DNA from: Pseudomonadota bacterium
GTDB lineage: Bacteria; Pseudomonadota; Gammaproteobacteria; Burkholderiales; Rhodocyclaceae
Reading direction: 5' to 3'
DNA: 55,268 bases
Assembly (NCBI GenBank): GCA_018241665.1
Contig: JAFEDK010000039.1
Coordinates: 1 to 55,268, forward strand
Shown one piece after another: positions 1 through 7,610 of the stretch (the stretch's first letter is position 1; each line of letters opens with the position of its first letter). The position numbers and the translations under genes were made by a program. The notes beneath the pieces were generated by a model, which did no database searches, was not told the origin of the DNA, and saw nothing but the letters and a program-made list of their open reading frames with translations.

Positions 1-7
1 TCCGTTT

Positions 8-193
8 TCAACGAGCGTCAACACCCCAATCGCCAGAAACGTGTCGGGCCAGTAGGGTCAGCAGCGAGCATTGATGCGCTTCCATGGCAGCCAGTGCACC
101 GGGTGTCGCGACGATTTGCCCGGGGTTGAACTTCGGTTGGGTGATGACGCTGGCGATCTGCCCGTCAGCATCAGTGGTCAGGATCTGATACAT
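8..193 (-). CDS. Short ICE/plasmid-type hypothetical protein, probably truncated
   Basis: Encodes 61 residues starting MYQILTTDADGQ and containing FNPGQIVATPGALAAMEA followed by LLARHVSGDWG. This ATPGALA...LLxRHxxGDWG pattern is one I know from small proteins of integrative elements and plasmids, sometimes mislabelled type I restriction subunit M. Those proteins usually continue for several dozen more residues after GDWG. Here the frame hits TGA at 8-10, so the copy is either a short variant, frameshifted, or damaged. The window edge prevents deciding. ATG at 193 is preceded by GGAG at a good distance, which fixes the start. It is the last visible gene of a leftward run of island genes and sits just after a hairpin terminator. 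Function unknown. Confidence 0.6.
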   Translation of the reverse strand: MYQILTTDADGQIASVITQPKFNPGQIVATPGALAAMEAHQCSLLTLLARHVSGDWGVDAR

Positions 194-213
194 GATGGAA
201 TCTCCAAAAAGCA

Positions 214-247
214 AAAGGCCAACCGCCGTCTGGGCAAGTTGGCCTTT
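214..247 (-). terminator. Intrinsic terminator between island genes
   Basis: Perfect 10-bp inverted repeat (AAAGGCCAAC at 214-223, GTTGGCCTTT at 238-247) with a 14-nt loop. On the minus strand the stem is followed by TTTTGCTTTTT. It lies between the minus-strand genes 289-729 and 8-193, so the second gene must have its own promoter or depend on readthrough. Confidence 0.7.
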
Positions 248-288
248 GGTGATGCATGAAAAGATTGAAATTGCGATGCGCGGCAGCC

Positions 289-729
289 TCAAGCACCCGG
301 AACGTATAAATCTTCGGGCTCTGCCGGGAGAATCGGGCAGGCAATTTCGGCGTACTCGTTGCAGAAACGAAGCAGCACGTCATCGATGCCCGGAACTTCC
401 GGAACGATGGTGATGACACCGTAGCCGCCGTCGTTCAGGATATGAACCATCTCGAAGCAGTGGCCGGCATGCCGTTCCAGAAATTCGAAACAGGGGGAGA
501 AGTCCGGATCACCGTAACCGGCATCACCGAAAAGTGGACTGGTGATCCAGATGCCGCCTTCCCTCTCCAAATCAGCCACCGTATCGCCGGGCTGGGCCAC
601 GATGAATACGCCGAGTTCATCGTAGGTGTAGCCTTCGATGGTGATTTCACGGAATCGCTGGGCCAGCAGGGCACGCATATACGCATCCCCGACATGCGCA
701 ACGTCCTCCGGGCTACGCAGCACAAGCAT
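289..729 (-). CDS. Conserved hypothetical protein of the island
   Basis: Encodes 146 residues beginning MLVLRSPEDVAHVGDAYMRA. The open frame extends further upstream, but ATG at 729 has an AGGTG ribosome site seven bases before it. The upstream in-frame ATGs (753, 759) have none. The start overlaps the end of the preceding gene by 17 bp, so the two are likely translated together. The protein is acidic, globular and soluble, with no signal peptide or membrane segment. It has aromatic and glycine-rich stretches (FGDAGYGDPDFSPCFEF) but no motif I can assign. Its place in a leftward cluster ending in the GDWG protein is typical of accessory maintenance genes of integrative elements. Function unknown. 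Confidence 0.65.
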   Translation of the reverse strand: MLVLRSPEDVAHVGDAYMRALLAQRFREITIEGYTYDELGVFIVAQPGDTVADLEREGGIWITSPLFGDAGYGDPDFSPCFEFLERHAGHCFEMVHILNDGGYGVITIVPEVPGIDDVLLRFCNEYAEIACPILPAEPEDLYVPGA

Positions 730-1294
730 TTTCGTCACCTGTCGGGTCGGCATCGCCATCCGCAAGACCAGCCGTGTCAGTCTTCTTCGGTTTCTTGTCC
801 TTCTTACTGCTGACAGTCGGTTGTTCGACCGGGCTTTGGGCCGCCTGACCGGAATCATCCTTCTTGGCATCCGGCAATTCGAAGGGCTCACCGGGTTGGG
901 CCAACAACTTGGCTTTCCAGTCATCCCAGCCATCACCCAACACATGCTGATGGGCGGCATCGGGGGCGGGTTGCAGCAGCCCCTCATGCCTCAGGGCATG
1001 GACAAGGAAGCCAGCGTTATTAACCGACCGGCCGACGAAGACTTTCCGGAACACCTTGGCCGGCACCGGGCGCTCGGCATTGATTCCGGTCAGGCAACGC
1101 TGGATGGCCGAGAACGGAACAGCCTCGCGGCTGAAATAGCCTCCACCACCCTCATTGGCCAGCAGGCAGAAATAGGCTTCCGTCGACTCACTATCCTTGA
1201 GCAGGGCATAGCTCACGCCACCCTTGGCGTTCAGACTGGTCTTCGGCGCGCTATCAGTCTTGATCTGCAAAAATTGAATATCGTGGGTCATCAT
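713..1294 (-). CDS. Hypothetical island protein with lysine-rich tail
   Basis: Encodes 193 residues. The N-terminal about 140 residues look globular (MTHDIQFLQIKTDSAPKT...). The C-terminal about 50 residues are low complexity and charged, with KKDKKPKKT, and probably disordered. Two ATGs in tandem (1294, 1291) follow AAGGA. I give the longer one, but the second has equally good spacing. No signal peptide, membrane segment or known catalytic motif is visible. It is co-oriented with and overlaps the following gene, and a hairpin terminator lies just upstream. Basic tails of this type are common in nucleic-acid-associated accessory proteins, but that is only a suggestion. Confidence 0.65.
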   Translation of the reverse strand: MMTHDIQFLQIKTDSAPKTSLNAKGGVSYALLKDSESTEAYFCLLANEGGGGYFSREAVPFSAIQRCLTGINAERPVPAKVFRKVFVGRSVNNAGFLVHALRHEGLLQPAPDAAHQHVLGDGWDDWKAKLLAQPGEPFELPDAKKDDSGQAAQSPVEQPTVSSKKDKKPKKTDTAGLADGDADPTGDENACAA

Positions 1295-1322
1295 CAAAAT
1301 CCTTGGAAGTGATCCGCAAATG

Positions 1323-1355
1323 AAAAACGGCCTTGATCGCAATGACCAAGGCCGT
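1323..1355 (-). terminator. Intrinsic terminator
   Basis: Perfect 9-bp inverted repeat (ACGGCCTTG at 1327-1335, CAAGGCCGT at 1347-1355) with an 11-nt loop. On the minus strand five T residues (complement of 1323-1327) begin within and just after the stem. It would end transcription of whatever lies at 1390-1480 before the next gene on the same strand. Confidence 0.65.
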
Positions 1356-1391
1356 GTCCGGGAAAAGCAGTAGAGACTGGAATAAGCGTGT

Positions 1392-1478
1392 TCAGCGCTT
1401 CAATCGCACCCGAAGCTCGATATCCAGTTGTTGAGGAAAACGGGCAATCGGCAGGCGGGGCAGTTCGGCAGTCAGCAT
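1392..1478 (-). CDS. Possible 28-residue small protein
   Basis: An ATG at 1478 preceded by TAGGAG six bases upstream opens a frame of 28 codons (MLTAELPRLPIARFPQQL...) ending in TGA at 1392-1394. A terminator hairpin follows on the same strand at 1323-1355. The ribosome site and downstream terminator favour a real small transcript unit. The short length means that chance cannot be excluded. The peptide is amphipathic and basic at the C-terminus. No function can be assigned. Confidence 0.35.
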   Translation of the reverse strand: MLTAELPRLPIARFPQQLDIELRVRLKR

Positions 1479-1708
1479 GGCAGGCTCCTATCGGCAAAAA
1501 AGGGAAGTCGTCGGGGACTGGTGGCGACCAGCACCCCGGGTCGGGGACCATGGAAATAATGTATTTGCGACTTCCGGCTCGATACGGCTGGCGATCAAGC
1601 ACCTTCTGCCCACAGGCACCGAAAACTGCACACTTTCACCAATGGCGGCCAGAACAGGTTGATAGCGGGCGAGCTTCGTCGCCCCACCTGTCTTAGGATC
1701 CATTCACA

Positions 1709-1945
1709 ATGCAACTTCGCCGCCTGTATCCCACCAAGTGGCTCAGCGACAAGCTGGGCATCTCCGTCGCCACCATCGAACGCCTTCGCGCTGCCGGCTC
1801 CAGCGACATTCCACCGCACATCGTCATTGGCAACGGATCGATCCGTTACGCCGACCTCGATGTCGAACAGTGGCTGCAATCCAGACTGCAACCACCACCG
1901 CCTTCCATGAACCCGCCGACGGAAGCGGAGGCCGGTGATGCGTAA
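1709..1945 (+). CDS. AlpA/excisionase-like helix-turn-helix protein
   Basis: Encodes 78 residues. Residues about 8-55 (KWLSDKLGISVATIERLRA...GSIRYADLDVEQWL) fit the MerR-like winged-helix fold of AlpA/excisionase proteins: a helix-turn-helix, a short wing ending in R-Y, then an xxDVxxWL helix. The tail is proline-rich. Such proteins act as recombination directionality factors or as transcription activators of the integrase or element genes. TAGGA lies upstream of ATG 1709. The stop overlaps the start of the next gene by 8 bp, indicating a two-gene unit. Its location about 700 bp from the integrase gene, which converges on it, supports a role in excision control, though this is inferred from family and place only. 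Confidence 0.75.
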   Translation: MQLRRLYPTKWLSDKLGISVATIERLRAAGSSDIPPHIVIGNGSIRYADLDVEQWLQSRLQPPPPSMNPPTEAEAGDA

Positions 1946-2477
1946 GCCGCCCCCTTTCGATCTGCCCCAATACGAACTGGAGGATGACGAACTCCTGCAA
2001 GACGACATGCTGGTATTCGTTCCCAAGAATTCGTTTCGTATTCACCCGGACAAAACCCGGACGTCACGGGTGCTGCTGTCCCGTTATGACAATCAGCGCT
2101 GGTGGCTGATCAATAAATCGATCGCCAGAACCTATCGCGTCCCCAAGCTCTGGCGTGCCAGGCTGTATCATGCCGCCCTGGAAGATGGCACCAACTTCCT
2201 GCTGCCTGTCACCGAACCCCGGTCATCCGGCTCGGATTGGCATGACAGCCTGAATCAAGCCGTCAAACTGGGGCGCAAACAATGGGTCAGGGCCATTCCC
2301 GAAGAAGACTGCTATCGACTCGAAACCCCCAACATCCGGCGCGAGCCGCAATGGATGGAAGGGGAATGGCCGGATTTTATGGAAGCCGCCTTCGACAGTC
2401 TGCGCATCGATACCGATCACCAAGCCATCGGCCTGTTCAGACCACGGGCCAAATCGATCATCACCGAAGAGGAGTAA
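1938..2477 (+). CDS. Hypothetical island protein
   Basis: Encodes 179 residues (MRKPPPFDLPQYELEDDELL...). ATG 1938 follows GGAGG by six bases and overlaps the end of the HTH gene, so the two are translationally coupled. A GTG immediately upstream (1935) is an alternative. The protein is acidic and rich in Trp and Arg (NQRWWLINKSIARTYRVPKLWRARLY) with no hydrophobic segment. I recognise no family. Coupling with an AlpA-like regulator suggests an element-specific function such as replication, excision accessory or regulation, without direct evidence. Confidence 0.7.
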   Translation: MRKPPPFDLPQYELEDDELLQDDMLVFVPKNSFRIHPDKTRTSRVLLSRYDNQRWWLINKSIARTYRVPKLWRARLYHAALEDGTNFLLPVTEPRSSGSDWHDSLNQAVKLGRKQWVRAIPEEDCYRLETPNIRREPQWMEGEWPDFMEAAFDSLRIDTDHQAIGLFRPRAKSIITEEE

Positions 2478-2506
2478 CCGATCCTCACGGCATCGGTTGA
2501 AGCCCA

Positions 2507-2572
2507 ATGACAATCTATTACCTGCTGTGGCTGGTCCTCTGGCTGTTCGCTACGCATAAAATCTTTAACTGA
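2507..2572 (+). CDS. Possible 21-residue single-pass membrane microprotein
   Basis: ATG 2507 opens MTIYYLLWLVLWLFATHKIFN then TGA. About 15 residues form one strongly hydrophobic helix with a charged C-terminal end. It begins 29 bp after the stop of the preceding gene on the same strand and ends 21 bp before a long hairpin. No strong ribosome site is seen (only GGTTGAAG upstream), so confidence is low. Tiny hydrophobic peptides of this kind can be type I toxins or membrane-protein modulators. No antitoxin RNA is evident. Confidence 0.3.
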   Translation: MTIYYLLWLVLWLFATHKIFN

Positions 2573-2593
2573 ACTTGAATCAGGACAAAGCAC

Positions 2594-2631
2594 AGGATGC
2601 CTCCAACCCCTAAAGGGGTTGGAGGCATCCT
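2594..2631. terminator. Long perfect hairpin between convergent genes
   Basis: Two perfect 18-bp arms (2594-2611 and 2614-2631) are separated by two bases, giving an almost loopless cruciform. It lies 5 bp past the integrase stop codon and downstream of the rightward HTH operon, as expected of a bidirectional terminator. Neither side has a good T tract, so an alternative role (protein binding site, recombination accessory site) is possible. Confidence 0.55.
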
Positions 2632-2636
2632 ATTGG

Positions 2637-3881
2637 TCATCGCGAATCGGTGCCGGTCATAGGCATCAACAAGCTACCAACCGCATCGTTGGCCGCCCTA
2701 AGCGCCTGCTGATCGTCATGAATGTAGACCTTGCGTGTGATATCGGGTGACGAGTGGCGCAACGCCCGCGACACGATCAGGTCAGGAATTTGCGCGGCCA
2801 TGGCGGCCACCGTGGCGAACCCATGGCGGAGCATATGCGGTGTCCAGACGACCTCACCGCTGCTATCCAGTCCGACGCCAGCCCGTTTGCAGATGCGCTT
2901 GAACAACTTCACCGGACGGGCAATGCGAGCATTGCCGCGGAGTCCAGGAATCAGGTGGTCGCCGGGGGCGACGGCCAGAAGTTCTTGGACCACCTGACGA
3001 GCCGGTGCCGACAAGAAAATGATACCGGGCTTGCCGGATTTCTGATCCGGAAGTCGCCAGATGCCGGTGTCAATCTCGAAATCCGATACCTTGGCGTCCA
3101 TGACTTCGCCAGAGCGAGCCCCGGTCAGCGCCGACAGAGCCCACATGCGGGCGGCACTGTATTCATCATCCTTGCAGGTCATCGCTTCGCGAACGAATGC
3201 CTCCAATTCATCGACCTGCGGATAGACCTTGTGCTGTTTGGGTGCGGCAACAGGCGGACGATATTTGATCGGATGCGCTGACAGCATATCCATATCGACG
3301 GCCAGTTGCAGGACCGACTTCAGCAGGCTGACAACGTTGCGGATTGTGGAAACAGCTTTGCCAGCAGCTCTCATCTCGGTGACGAGATCGAGGGCCATCC
3401 GGTTATGAATGGCGGTCAGCCGGACTTCGCCGAAACGGGGGCGGAGCCAGTGCTGGTCACGGCTCAGGTCAGCCTTGAGGCTCTTCTTGTCATTGTTTTG
3501 ACGATCGGAGATGTAAACCTGATCGAAAAACGAGGCATAGGTCATGTCCCGGCGACGGATCAACCGGGGATCGATGCCGTCAGCGATGTTCTTCCGGACC
3601 TCAAGATAGGTCTGGTGGATCTGTTCGAGCGAATGGGTGCTGATTTCACCCAGCTCGATCCGGGGGCGCTTGCCGTTGTAACGCGCACGCGTATAGAAGA
3701 CCATACGCCCGCTGGCGTAGATCATGACGTACTTATTTTTATCGGAACGACTTGTAAATTCGGCCTGCTTGAGGCCGGTGGCGATGACTCTCTGTAGCGC
3801 TTCCATCAGGGTGCGCTGGGTGAAGTCGATGCACTTGTTGTTGTCTGGAGCCTTGTCGGCTCCGGTGTTGGCTGTGCTCAT
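2637..3881 (-). CDS. int: Tyrosine recombinase (site-specific integrase)
   Basis: Encodes 414 residues of a phage/ICE-type tyrosine recombinase that inserts and excises the island. An N-terminal arm-binding region (about 20-110) carries an integrase-type DUF4102-like segment. A SAM-like core-binding domain spans about 115-205 and the catalytic domain about 220-395. Visible catalytic residues are Arg256 (TGARSGEV), Lys284 (KSGKPG), His349 and Arg352 (HMLRHG), His376 (LRHSS) and nucleophile Tyr386 (KVYIH). All expected residues are present and the length is normal, so the enzyme should be active. It reads away from the visible attachment site at 8942-8986, which is about 5 kb off, so cargo genes have been accommodated between int and this border. 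Confidence 0.93.
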   Translation of the reverse strand: MSTANTGADKAPDNNKCIDFTQRTLMEALQRVIATGLKQAEFTSRSDKNKYVMIYASGRMVFYTRARYNGKRPRIELGEISTHSLEQIHQTYLEVRKNIADGIDPRLIRRRDMTYASFFDQVYISDRQNNDKKSLKADLSRDQHWLRPRFGEVRLTAIHNRMALDLVTEMRAAGKAVSTIRNVVSLLKSVLQLAVDMDMLSAHPIKYRPPVAAPKQHKVYPQVDELEAFVREAMTCKDDEYSAARMWALSALTGARSGEVMDAKVSDFEIDTGIWRLPDQKSGKPGIIFLSAPARQVVQELLAVAPGDHLIPGLRGNARIARPVKLFKRICKRAGVGLDSSGEVVWTPHMLRHGFATVAAMAAQIPDLIVSRALRHSSPDITRKVYIHDDQQALRAANDAVGSLLMPMTGTDSR

Positions 3882-4174
3882 ATGCCAGTCCTACGTGCTA
3901 CTAGGGCTGGCGGTCGCGATGATAGCCAATCAGTTCATTCATGTGAACCCCAAGTCGCCCATAGCTGGCAGCAAGCAGGAGGTTTTGCCATTACGTTCCC
4001 AGTGTGATTTCCCTATACAACCTTCTCAAGTGACGTGTTCTATTTGTCGATTTTCCAGGCTTCTGCTAGGCTTTGCAAAAATGACGATGCGCTTATTTGC
4101 AAGATGCGATGATGATCTGGAGTCGCTATTAAGTAGCTTCTTTGTTTTTACACTTTCTGGTTGGGGAAAGAGTT
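3882..4174. other. Divergent intergenic region, integrase / TerB cassette
   Basis: About 290 bp between the divergently read integrase and the first TerB-like gene. It marks the switch from GC-rich island backbone to AT-rich cargo and must hold both promoters. I see no confident -35/-10 pair and no gene. Confidence 0.5.
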
Positions 4175-4729
4175 ATGGGATTTTTTAAAACAGTTGCATG
4201 CATTATGTTTCCGGGGCCTACTCTTGCAGTCTATGCAGGAAGTAAAGCAAAGGACTATATCTCAAACAAAATAGAAAAAAGAGACAACAAGATTCGTGAT
4301 GAAGGCCGTAAAACAGCAGAAGCTGCTGCAGCGAAAAAATATGAACAAAAAGTAACTCAACTAACGGAGCGCCTGAAGGGCTATCACGATTTCGACAAAA
4401 CTGTATTAGCTCTTTACGCAATTGGATTGGCAACAGCGAATGCCGACGGGCACATTTCCAAAGATGAATTGGATGAAATTGATGCATTTGTATCAGGATG
4501 GGCATCAGAAATTCTGCCGCAGCATATCCGAGAAGCCATCAATGAATTAAGAGAGGCTCCACCTACATTGGCGCATGCTGTCGCATTTGCACGTGAGGCA
4601 AATTTGAAAAAGGCCGATGTTCAGGATGTCATGGACATCGTTTCCCTTGCAGATGGAACAATCTGCGAGTACGAGAAGAAATTTATCGCCCAATGGGAAC
4701 AAATGGCCAAGGAACTGGAACTGGCTTAA
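4175..4729 (+). CDS. TerB-like domain protein, first of a tandem pair
   Basis: Encodes 184 residues. MGFF at the N-terminus leads into a weakly hydrophobic stretch (residues 5-22), then a charged helical linker rich in Lys/Glu/Ala (27-75), then an all-helical domain (75-184). The last domain has two acidic loops of TerB type: DGHISKDEL at 91-99 and ADGTICEYE at 159-167. TerB/DjlA-N domains are metal-linked membrane-associated modules found in tellurite-resistance and phage-conflict contexts. The start at 4175 rather than the upstream ATG is chosen because the next gene has the same MGFFK start. It is 31 bp upstream of its paralogue and clearly in one operon. Base composition is much more AT-rich than the chromosome, indicating acquired cargo. 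Confidence 0.75.
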   Translation: MGFFKTVACIMFPGPTLAVYAGSKAKDYISNKIEKRDNKIRDEGRKTAEAAAAKKYEQKVTQLTERLKGYHDFDKTVLALYAIGLATANADGHISKDELDEIDAFVSGWASEILPQHIREAINELREAPPTLAHAVAFAREANLKKADVQDVMDIVSLADGTICEYEKKFIAQWEQMAKELELA

Positions 4730-4760
4730 GCAAACTCTATTCAAGGTGGAGGGATAGAAA

Positions 4761-5417
4761 ATGGGTTTTTTTAAACTTCTAGGTTATGTTGCAGCTGGCG
4801 TTGGGGCTGTGGTTTTGGCACCAGCGACGGGAGGTAGCTCAATTGCTTTGGCAATTGGTGCGCTGGGTACTACCACGGCGGCAGGTGCAGCAATCGGTGT
4901 AGGAATCGGTGCAACGGCTGCTGCCGTCGATCATGCTGTAACCTCAAGGGAAGAGGTAAGGCAAGAGTCCTATCGCAAAGGTGTTGCTGCTGGCAGTAAG
5001 GCCGGTGAAGCTGTCGCTCACGAAAAATACCAATCGAAAATCAATGACTTGGTTGAGCGACTAAAACAATATCAAGATACTGACCAAAAACTAATTGGCT
5101 TATACGCTGTTGGTTTGTCGGTGGCTAATTCTGATGGTGTAATTTGCGAAGAAGAGACTTTTGAGTTGGAGGCATTTGTAAGCGGCTGTATGGCATCTCA
5201 CATGCCCCCTCACTTTAAAGAAATAATTACCAAGCTTAAGGCCTCTCCACCTAGCTTTGAACAGGCGATAAATTTCGCACGCAATGCTCGCTTGTCGAAG
5301 CAGGATATTGACGATGTAGTCGATGTGGTTGCTAGCGCCGATGGTTATATCAGTTCCAGCGAAGAAATCTTTATCGAAAAGTGGAAACGAATGGCCATTT
5401 CTTACGAATTCGCGTAG
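4761..5417 (+). CDS. TerB-like domain protein with glycine-zipper membrane segment
   Basis: Encodes 218 residues and is paralogous to the preceding gene over its whole C-terminal half (same order of KxxxLxERLKxYxD, LYAxGLxxANxDG, ExxAFVSG, ADG). The N-terminus differs. Residues 5-56 are a long Gly/Ala-rich hydrophobic region (VAAGVGAVVLA, GAAIGVGIGATAAA) resembling a glycine-zipper, so the protein probably sits in or oligomerises at the membrane. Acidic loops fall at about 125-133 and 190-198. GGAGGG lies well placed before ATG 4761. It is followed after 12 bp by the HNH-like gene, so the three are one transcription unit. Confidence 0.75.
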   Translation: MGFFKLLGYVAAGVGAVVLAPATGGSSIALAIGALGTTTAAGAAIGVGIGATAAAVDHAVTSREEVRQESYRKGVAAGSKAGEAVAHEKYQSKINDLVERLKQYQDTDQKLIGLYAVGLSVANSDGVICEEETFELEAFVSGCMASHMPPHFKEIITKLKASPPSFEQAINFARNARLSKQDIDDVVDVVASADGYISSSEEIFIEKWKRMAISYEFA

Positions 5418-5429
5418 AGGGTGGAAATC

Positions 5430-7061
5430 ATGACTTCAGAAAAGGTTAATCGTCACCGAGCTAGGCAAGAGAAACTGAGCGTGTTACGTGAGAGTCGTGA
5501 GGAAACCGAAAAATATCGCGTTCCTGTTGTCTTGGCTGATAACGGCGTATGTCTAGTCGAAGAGCACGATGTGTTGGCAAAGTTTTCAGACCAACAGCGG
5601 CATGAAATTCAAACGCTATCTGCACCAGTCGAGGTGTCTCCTGAAGAGGTTAATCAGCTCATAAAGGAGATCAGGTCGCGCTGGGATGGACAGCAAATGA
5701 ATGCACTGCTAAGCAGCTGTCGAAGTTCTGTTTTGAGTAGCATAGTAGGGCCATTTGGCCTGGGTGGTATTGTAGCTGTCATGGATAAGGAGGGAGGCAA
5801 CGTCACAACAGTTCACAACGCCAAGCAAAATATTTACGCCAACAAGGAAGACCAATACAACCGGTCACATTACGCAGGGGCGGCTTACAACGCGGCCAGA
5901 GATAAGTACAAAGACCAGAAAATTATCGAGAACTCAGGAATGGTTATGGATGAGTATTCTGGAAATCTTATCGATTATTCGGCAGCTGATTGTGATCACA
6001 TCAAGGCGGCTGAAACCTACCATCAAGAAGGTGGGTTCATGCAGTCAACGGAAGTGCGTAAAGAATTTGGTTCAGACCCTGGGAATTTTGCGCTAACAAC
6101 TGAAAGCGCAAACAGGTCACTGAAAAGCCAGGACAAAAAGGAATGGCAGGAGAAAACTGCAACTAAAGGGAGTGGTGAAAACAATAAGGAGTACCACGAG
6201 CATGACAACCGCAGGGTCAATGCAGCAGTTGCTCGCGGCGAGCAAACAGCCCAAAAGTACGCGCCGGGCATGAAAGAAAAGGCCGTTTACTACGGAAAGC
6301 AGGCGGCAAAAACTGGTGTGAGCGAGGGGTTTAAAATGGGCCTCCAGCAATCACTCGGTTTGCTGCTTAAAGAGTTTTTTTCTGCCTCCTTCGACGAGAT
6401 TGCCGATGCCTATAAAAGAGGTTTTCGAGACAGCCTGCGAAATCAATCGTTCTTTGACGCACTAAAAGAGCGCCTTTCCAGAATTGCCGCACGTGTTGCC
6501 GATAAGTGGAAAGAAACGCTTGTGGCATTTTCAGAGGGGGCTGTCAGTGGCTTTTTAAGCAATCTTGTGACGATGCTTATTAACATGCTGGTGACTACCG
6601 GTAAGCGAATTGTCCGCGTGATTCGAGAGGGCTTCATGTCGATAATGAGAGCCTTGAAAATGGCACTATTCCCGCCAGAAGGGATGAGTGCAGTGGAGGC
6701 AAGCGATGCTGCCCTTAAGTTGCTAGCCACAGGGGTTACTGTATCGTTGGGGATTTTGGCGGAGGAGGCTGTCGAGAAGTCGGTAGCTTTATTTTTAAAT
6801 ACCAACATGCCGCCATTGGCACCCCTGGCATCTACGGTTTCTGCGGTTTTCGTAGGGGCTATGACAGGAATTGCAAGTGCCCTTTTGGTTTACGGCTTGG
6901 ATAGGCTGGACGTGTTCGGCGTCAATGCAGAGAAGCAGCACGCATTTATTTTGAGCGAGTTAGATAGCTTGATCATTGAATCCGATCAAAGTATCACTTC
7001 AACGTACGAAGAAGAGATGGGGCGTGCTAAAGGGCTGATCGCCCAGCTTCAGGGATCCTAA
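5430..7061 (+). CDS. HNH-like nuclease domain protein with hydrophobic C-terminal region
   Basis: Encodes 543 residues and is the largest gene of the cassette. The middle (about 140-242) has an HNH-like pattern: DEYSG at 174-178, D187-C-D-H190-I as the first His of a beta-beta-alpha-metal motif, then N219 and N228-R-S-L-K232. This is the arrangement DxH...N....T...N.S.K seen in HNH nucleases of mobile elements. Residues 1-100 are charged and helical and contain ELPV-like linker sequence but no known motif. Residues 290-420 are amphipathic, and 371-390, 430-446 and 466-490 are hydrophobic, so the C-terminal part likely contacts or spans the membrane. AGGGTGG precedes ATG 5430. GTG 5421 is an alternative. 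A nuclease joined to a membrane region and encoded after two TerB-like proteins suggests a membrane-gated DNA-targeting effector, which is my inference. Confidence 0.65.
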   Translation: MTSEKVNRHRARQEKLSVLRESREETEKYRVPVVLADNGVCLVEEHDVLAKFSDQQRHEIQTLSAPVEVSPEEVNQLIKEIRSRWDGQQMNALLSSCRSSVLSSIVGPFGLGGIVAVMDKEGGNVTTVHNAKQNIYANKEDQYNRSHYAGAAYNAARDKYKDQKIIENSGMVMDEYSGNLIDYSAADCDHIKAAETYHQEGGFMQSTEVRKEFGSDPGNFALTTESANRSLKSQDKKEWQEKTATKGSGENNKEYHEHDNRRVNAAVARGEQTAQKYAPGMKEKAVYYGKQAAKTGVSEGFKMGLQQSLGLLLKEFFSASFDEIADAYKRGFRDSLRNQSFFDALKERLSRIAARVADKWKETLVAFSEGAVSGFLSNLVTMLINMLVTTGKRIVRVIREGFMSIMRALKMALFPPEGMSAVEASDAALKLLATGVTVSLGILAEEAVEKSVALFLNTNMPPLAPLASTVSAVFVGAMTGIASALLVYGLDRLDVFGVNAEKQHAFILSELDSLIIESDQSITSTYEEEMGRAKGLIAQLQGS

Positions 7062-7265
7062 CGATGCCGTGTTACTTGCACTAAATTTCGGGTGAGGCCT
7101 GTCGGGTCGTGTTCTGGTCAAAGCCACGGCAAATTGAAGGCAATGAAATTAAGCTAGATCGAGGATTGCAAAGGAGGTCTTCAAGCGCCGAAAGCTGATC
7201 GTAAACCAAGCCATCGAAAAGGAATTGGAGGACTGCGCTCTGATTGTTCGGCCAAAATAGGCCAC

Positions 7266-7440
7266 CTCAACGAGGTTTTTCTCAGCAATATGGCAATGAT
7301 GTTAATCGAAATGCTTATTTCGACCGGTAAGCGGATTGTTGTTCTTATTATCCACGAAGGTCTTATGCTCATCATGAACGCCTCAAAGATCGCGTTGTTC
7401 CCACCTGATGGCATGTCATCGTCTGAAGCGGCTGACTTCA
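7266..7440 (+). pseudogene. Relic of a second copy of the HNH-protein C-terminal region
   Basis: The frame through ATG 7290 reads VFLSNMAMMLIEMLISTGKR and then IVVLIIHEGLMLIMNASK, ALFPPDGMSSSEAAD. This lines up with residues about 373-427 of the preceding protein (GFLSNLVTMLINMLVTTGKR...ALFPPEGMSAVEASD). The frame breaks after that and nothing upstream of 7266 matches clearly. It is a diverged paralogue rather than a recent duplication. No start, no N-terminal HNH region and no stop-free extension are present. The remainder of 7062-7610 contains nothing I can identify. Confidence 0.75.
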
Positions 7441-7610
7441 GTGTTGCCCGATGGCCACGATTTATAACTAGGTAGAATGGGCCTATGCTGAAAATGTTTC
7501 AAACAACACGGAATTCCCTTCCCTTTGGGCACAGCTAGCGAAAACTGCTTTCAGCGGGAATCGTGTTTTAAATATCGCATCAATATATAAAATAAGAAAA
7601 GGGCAATAGA

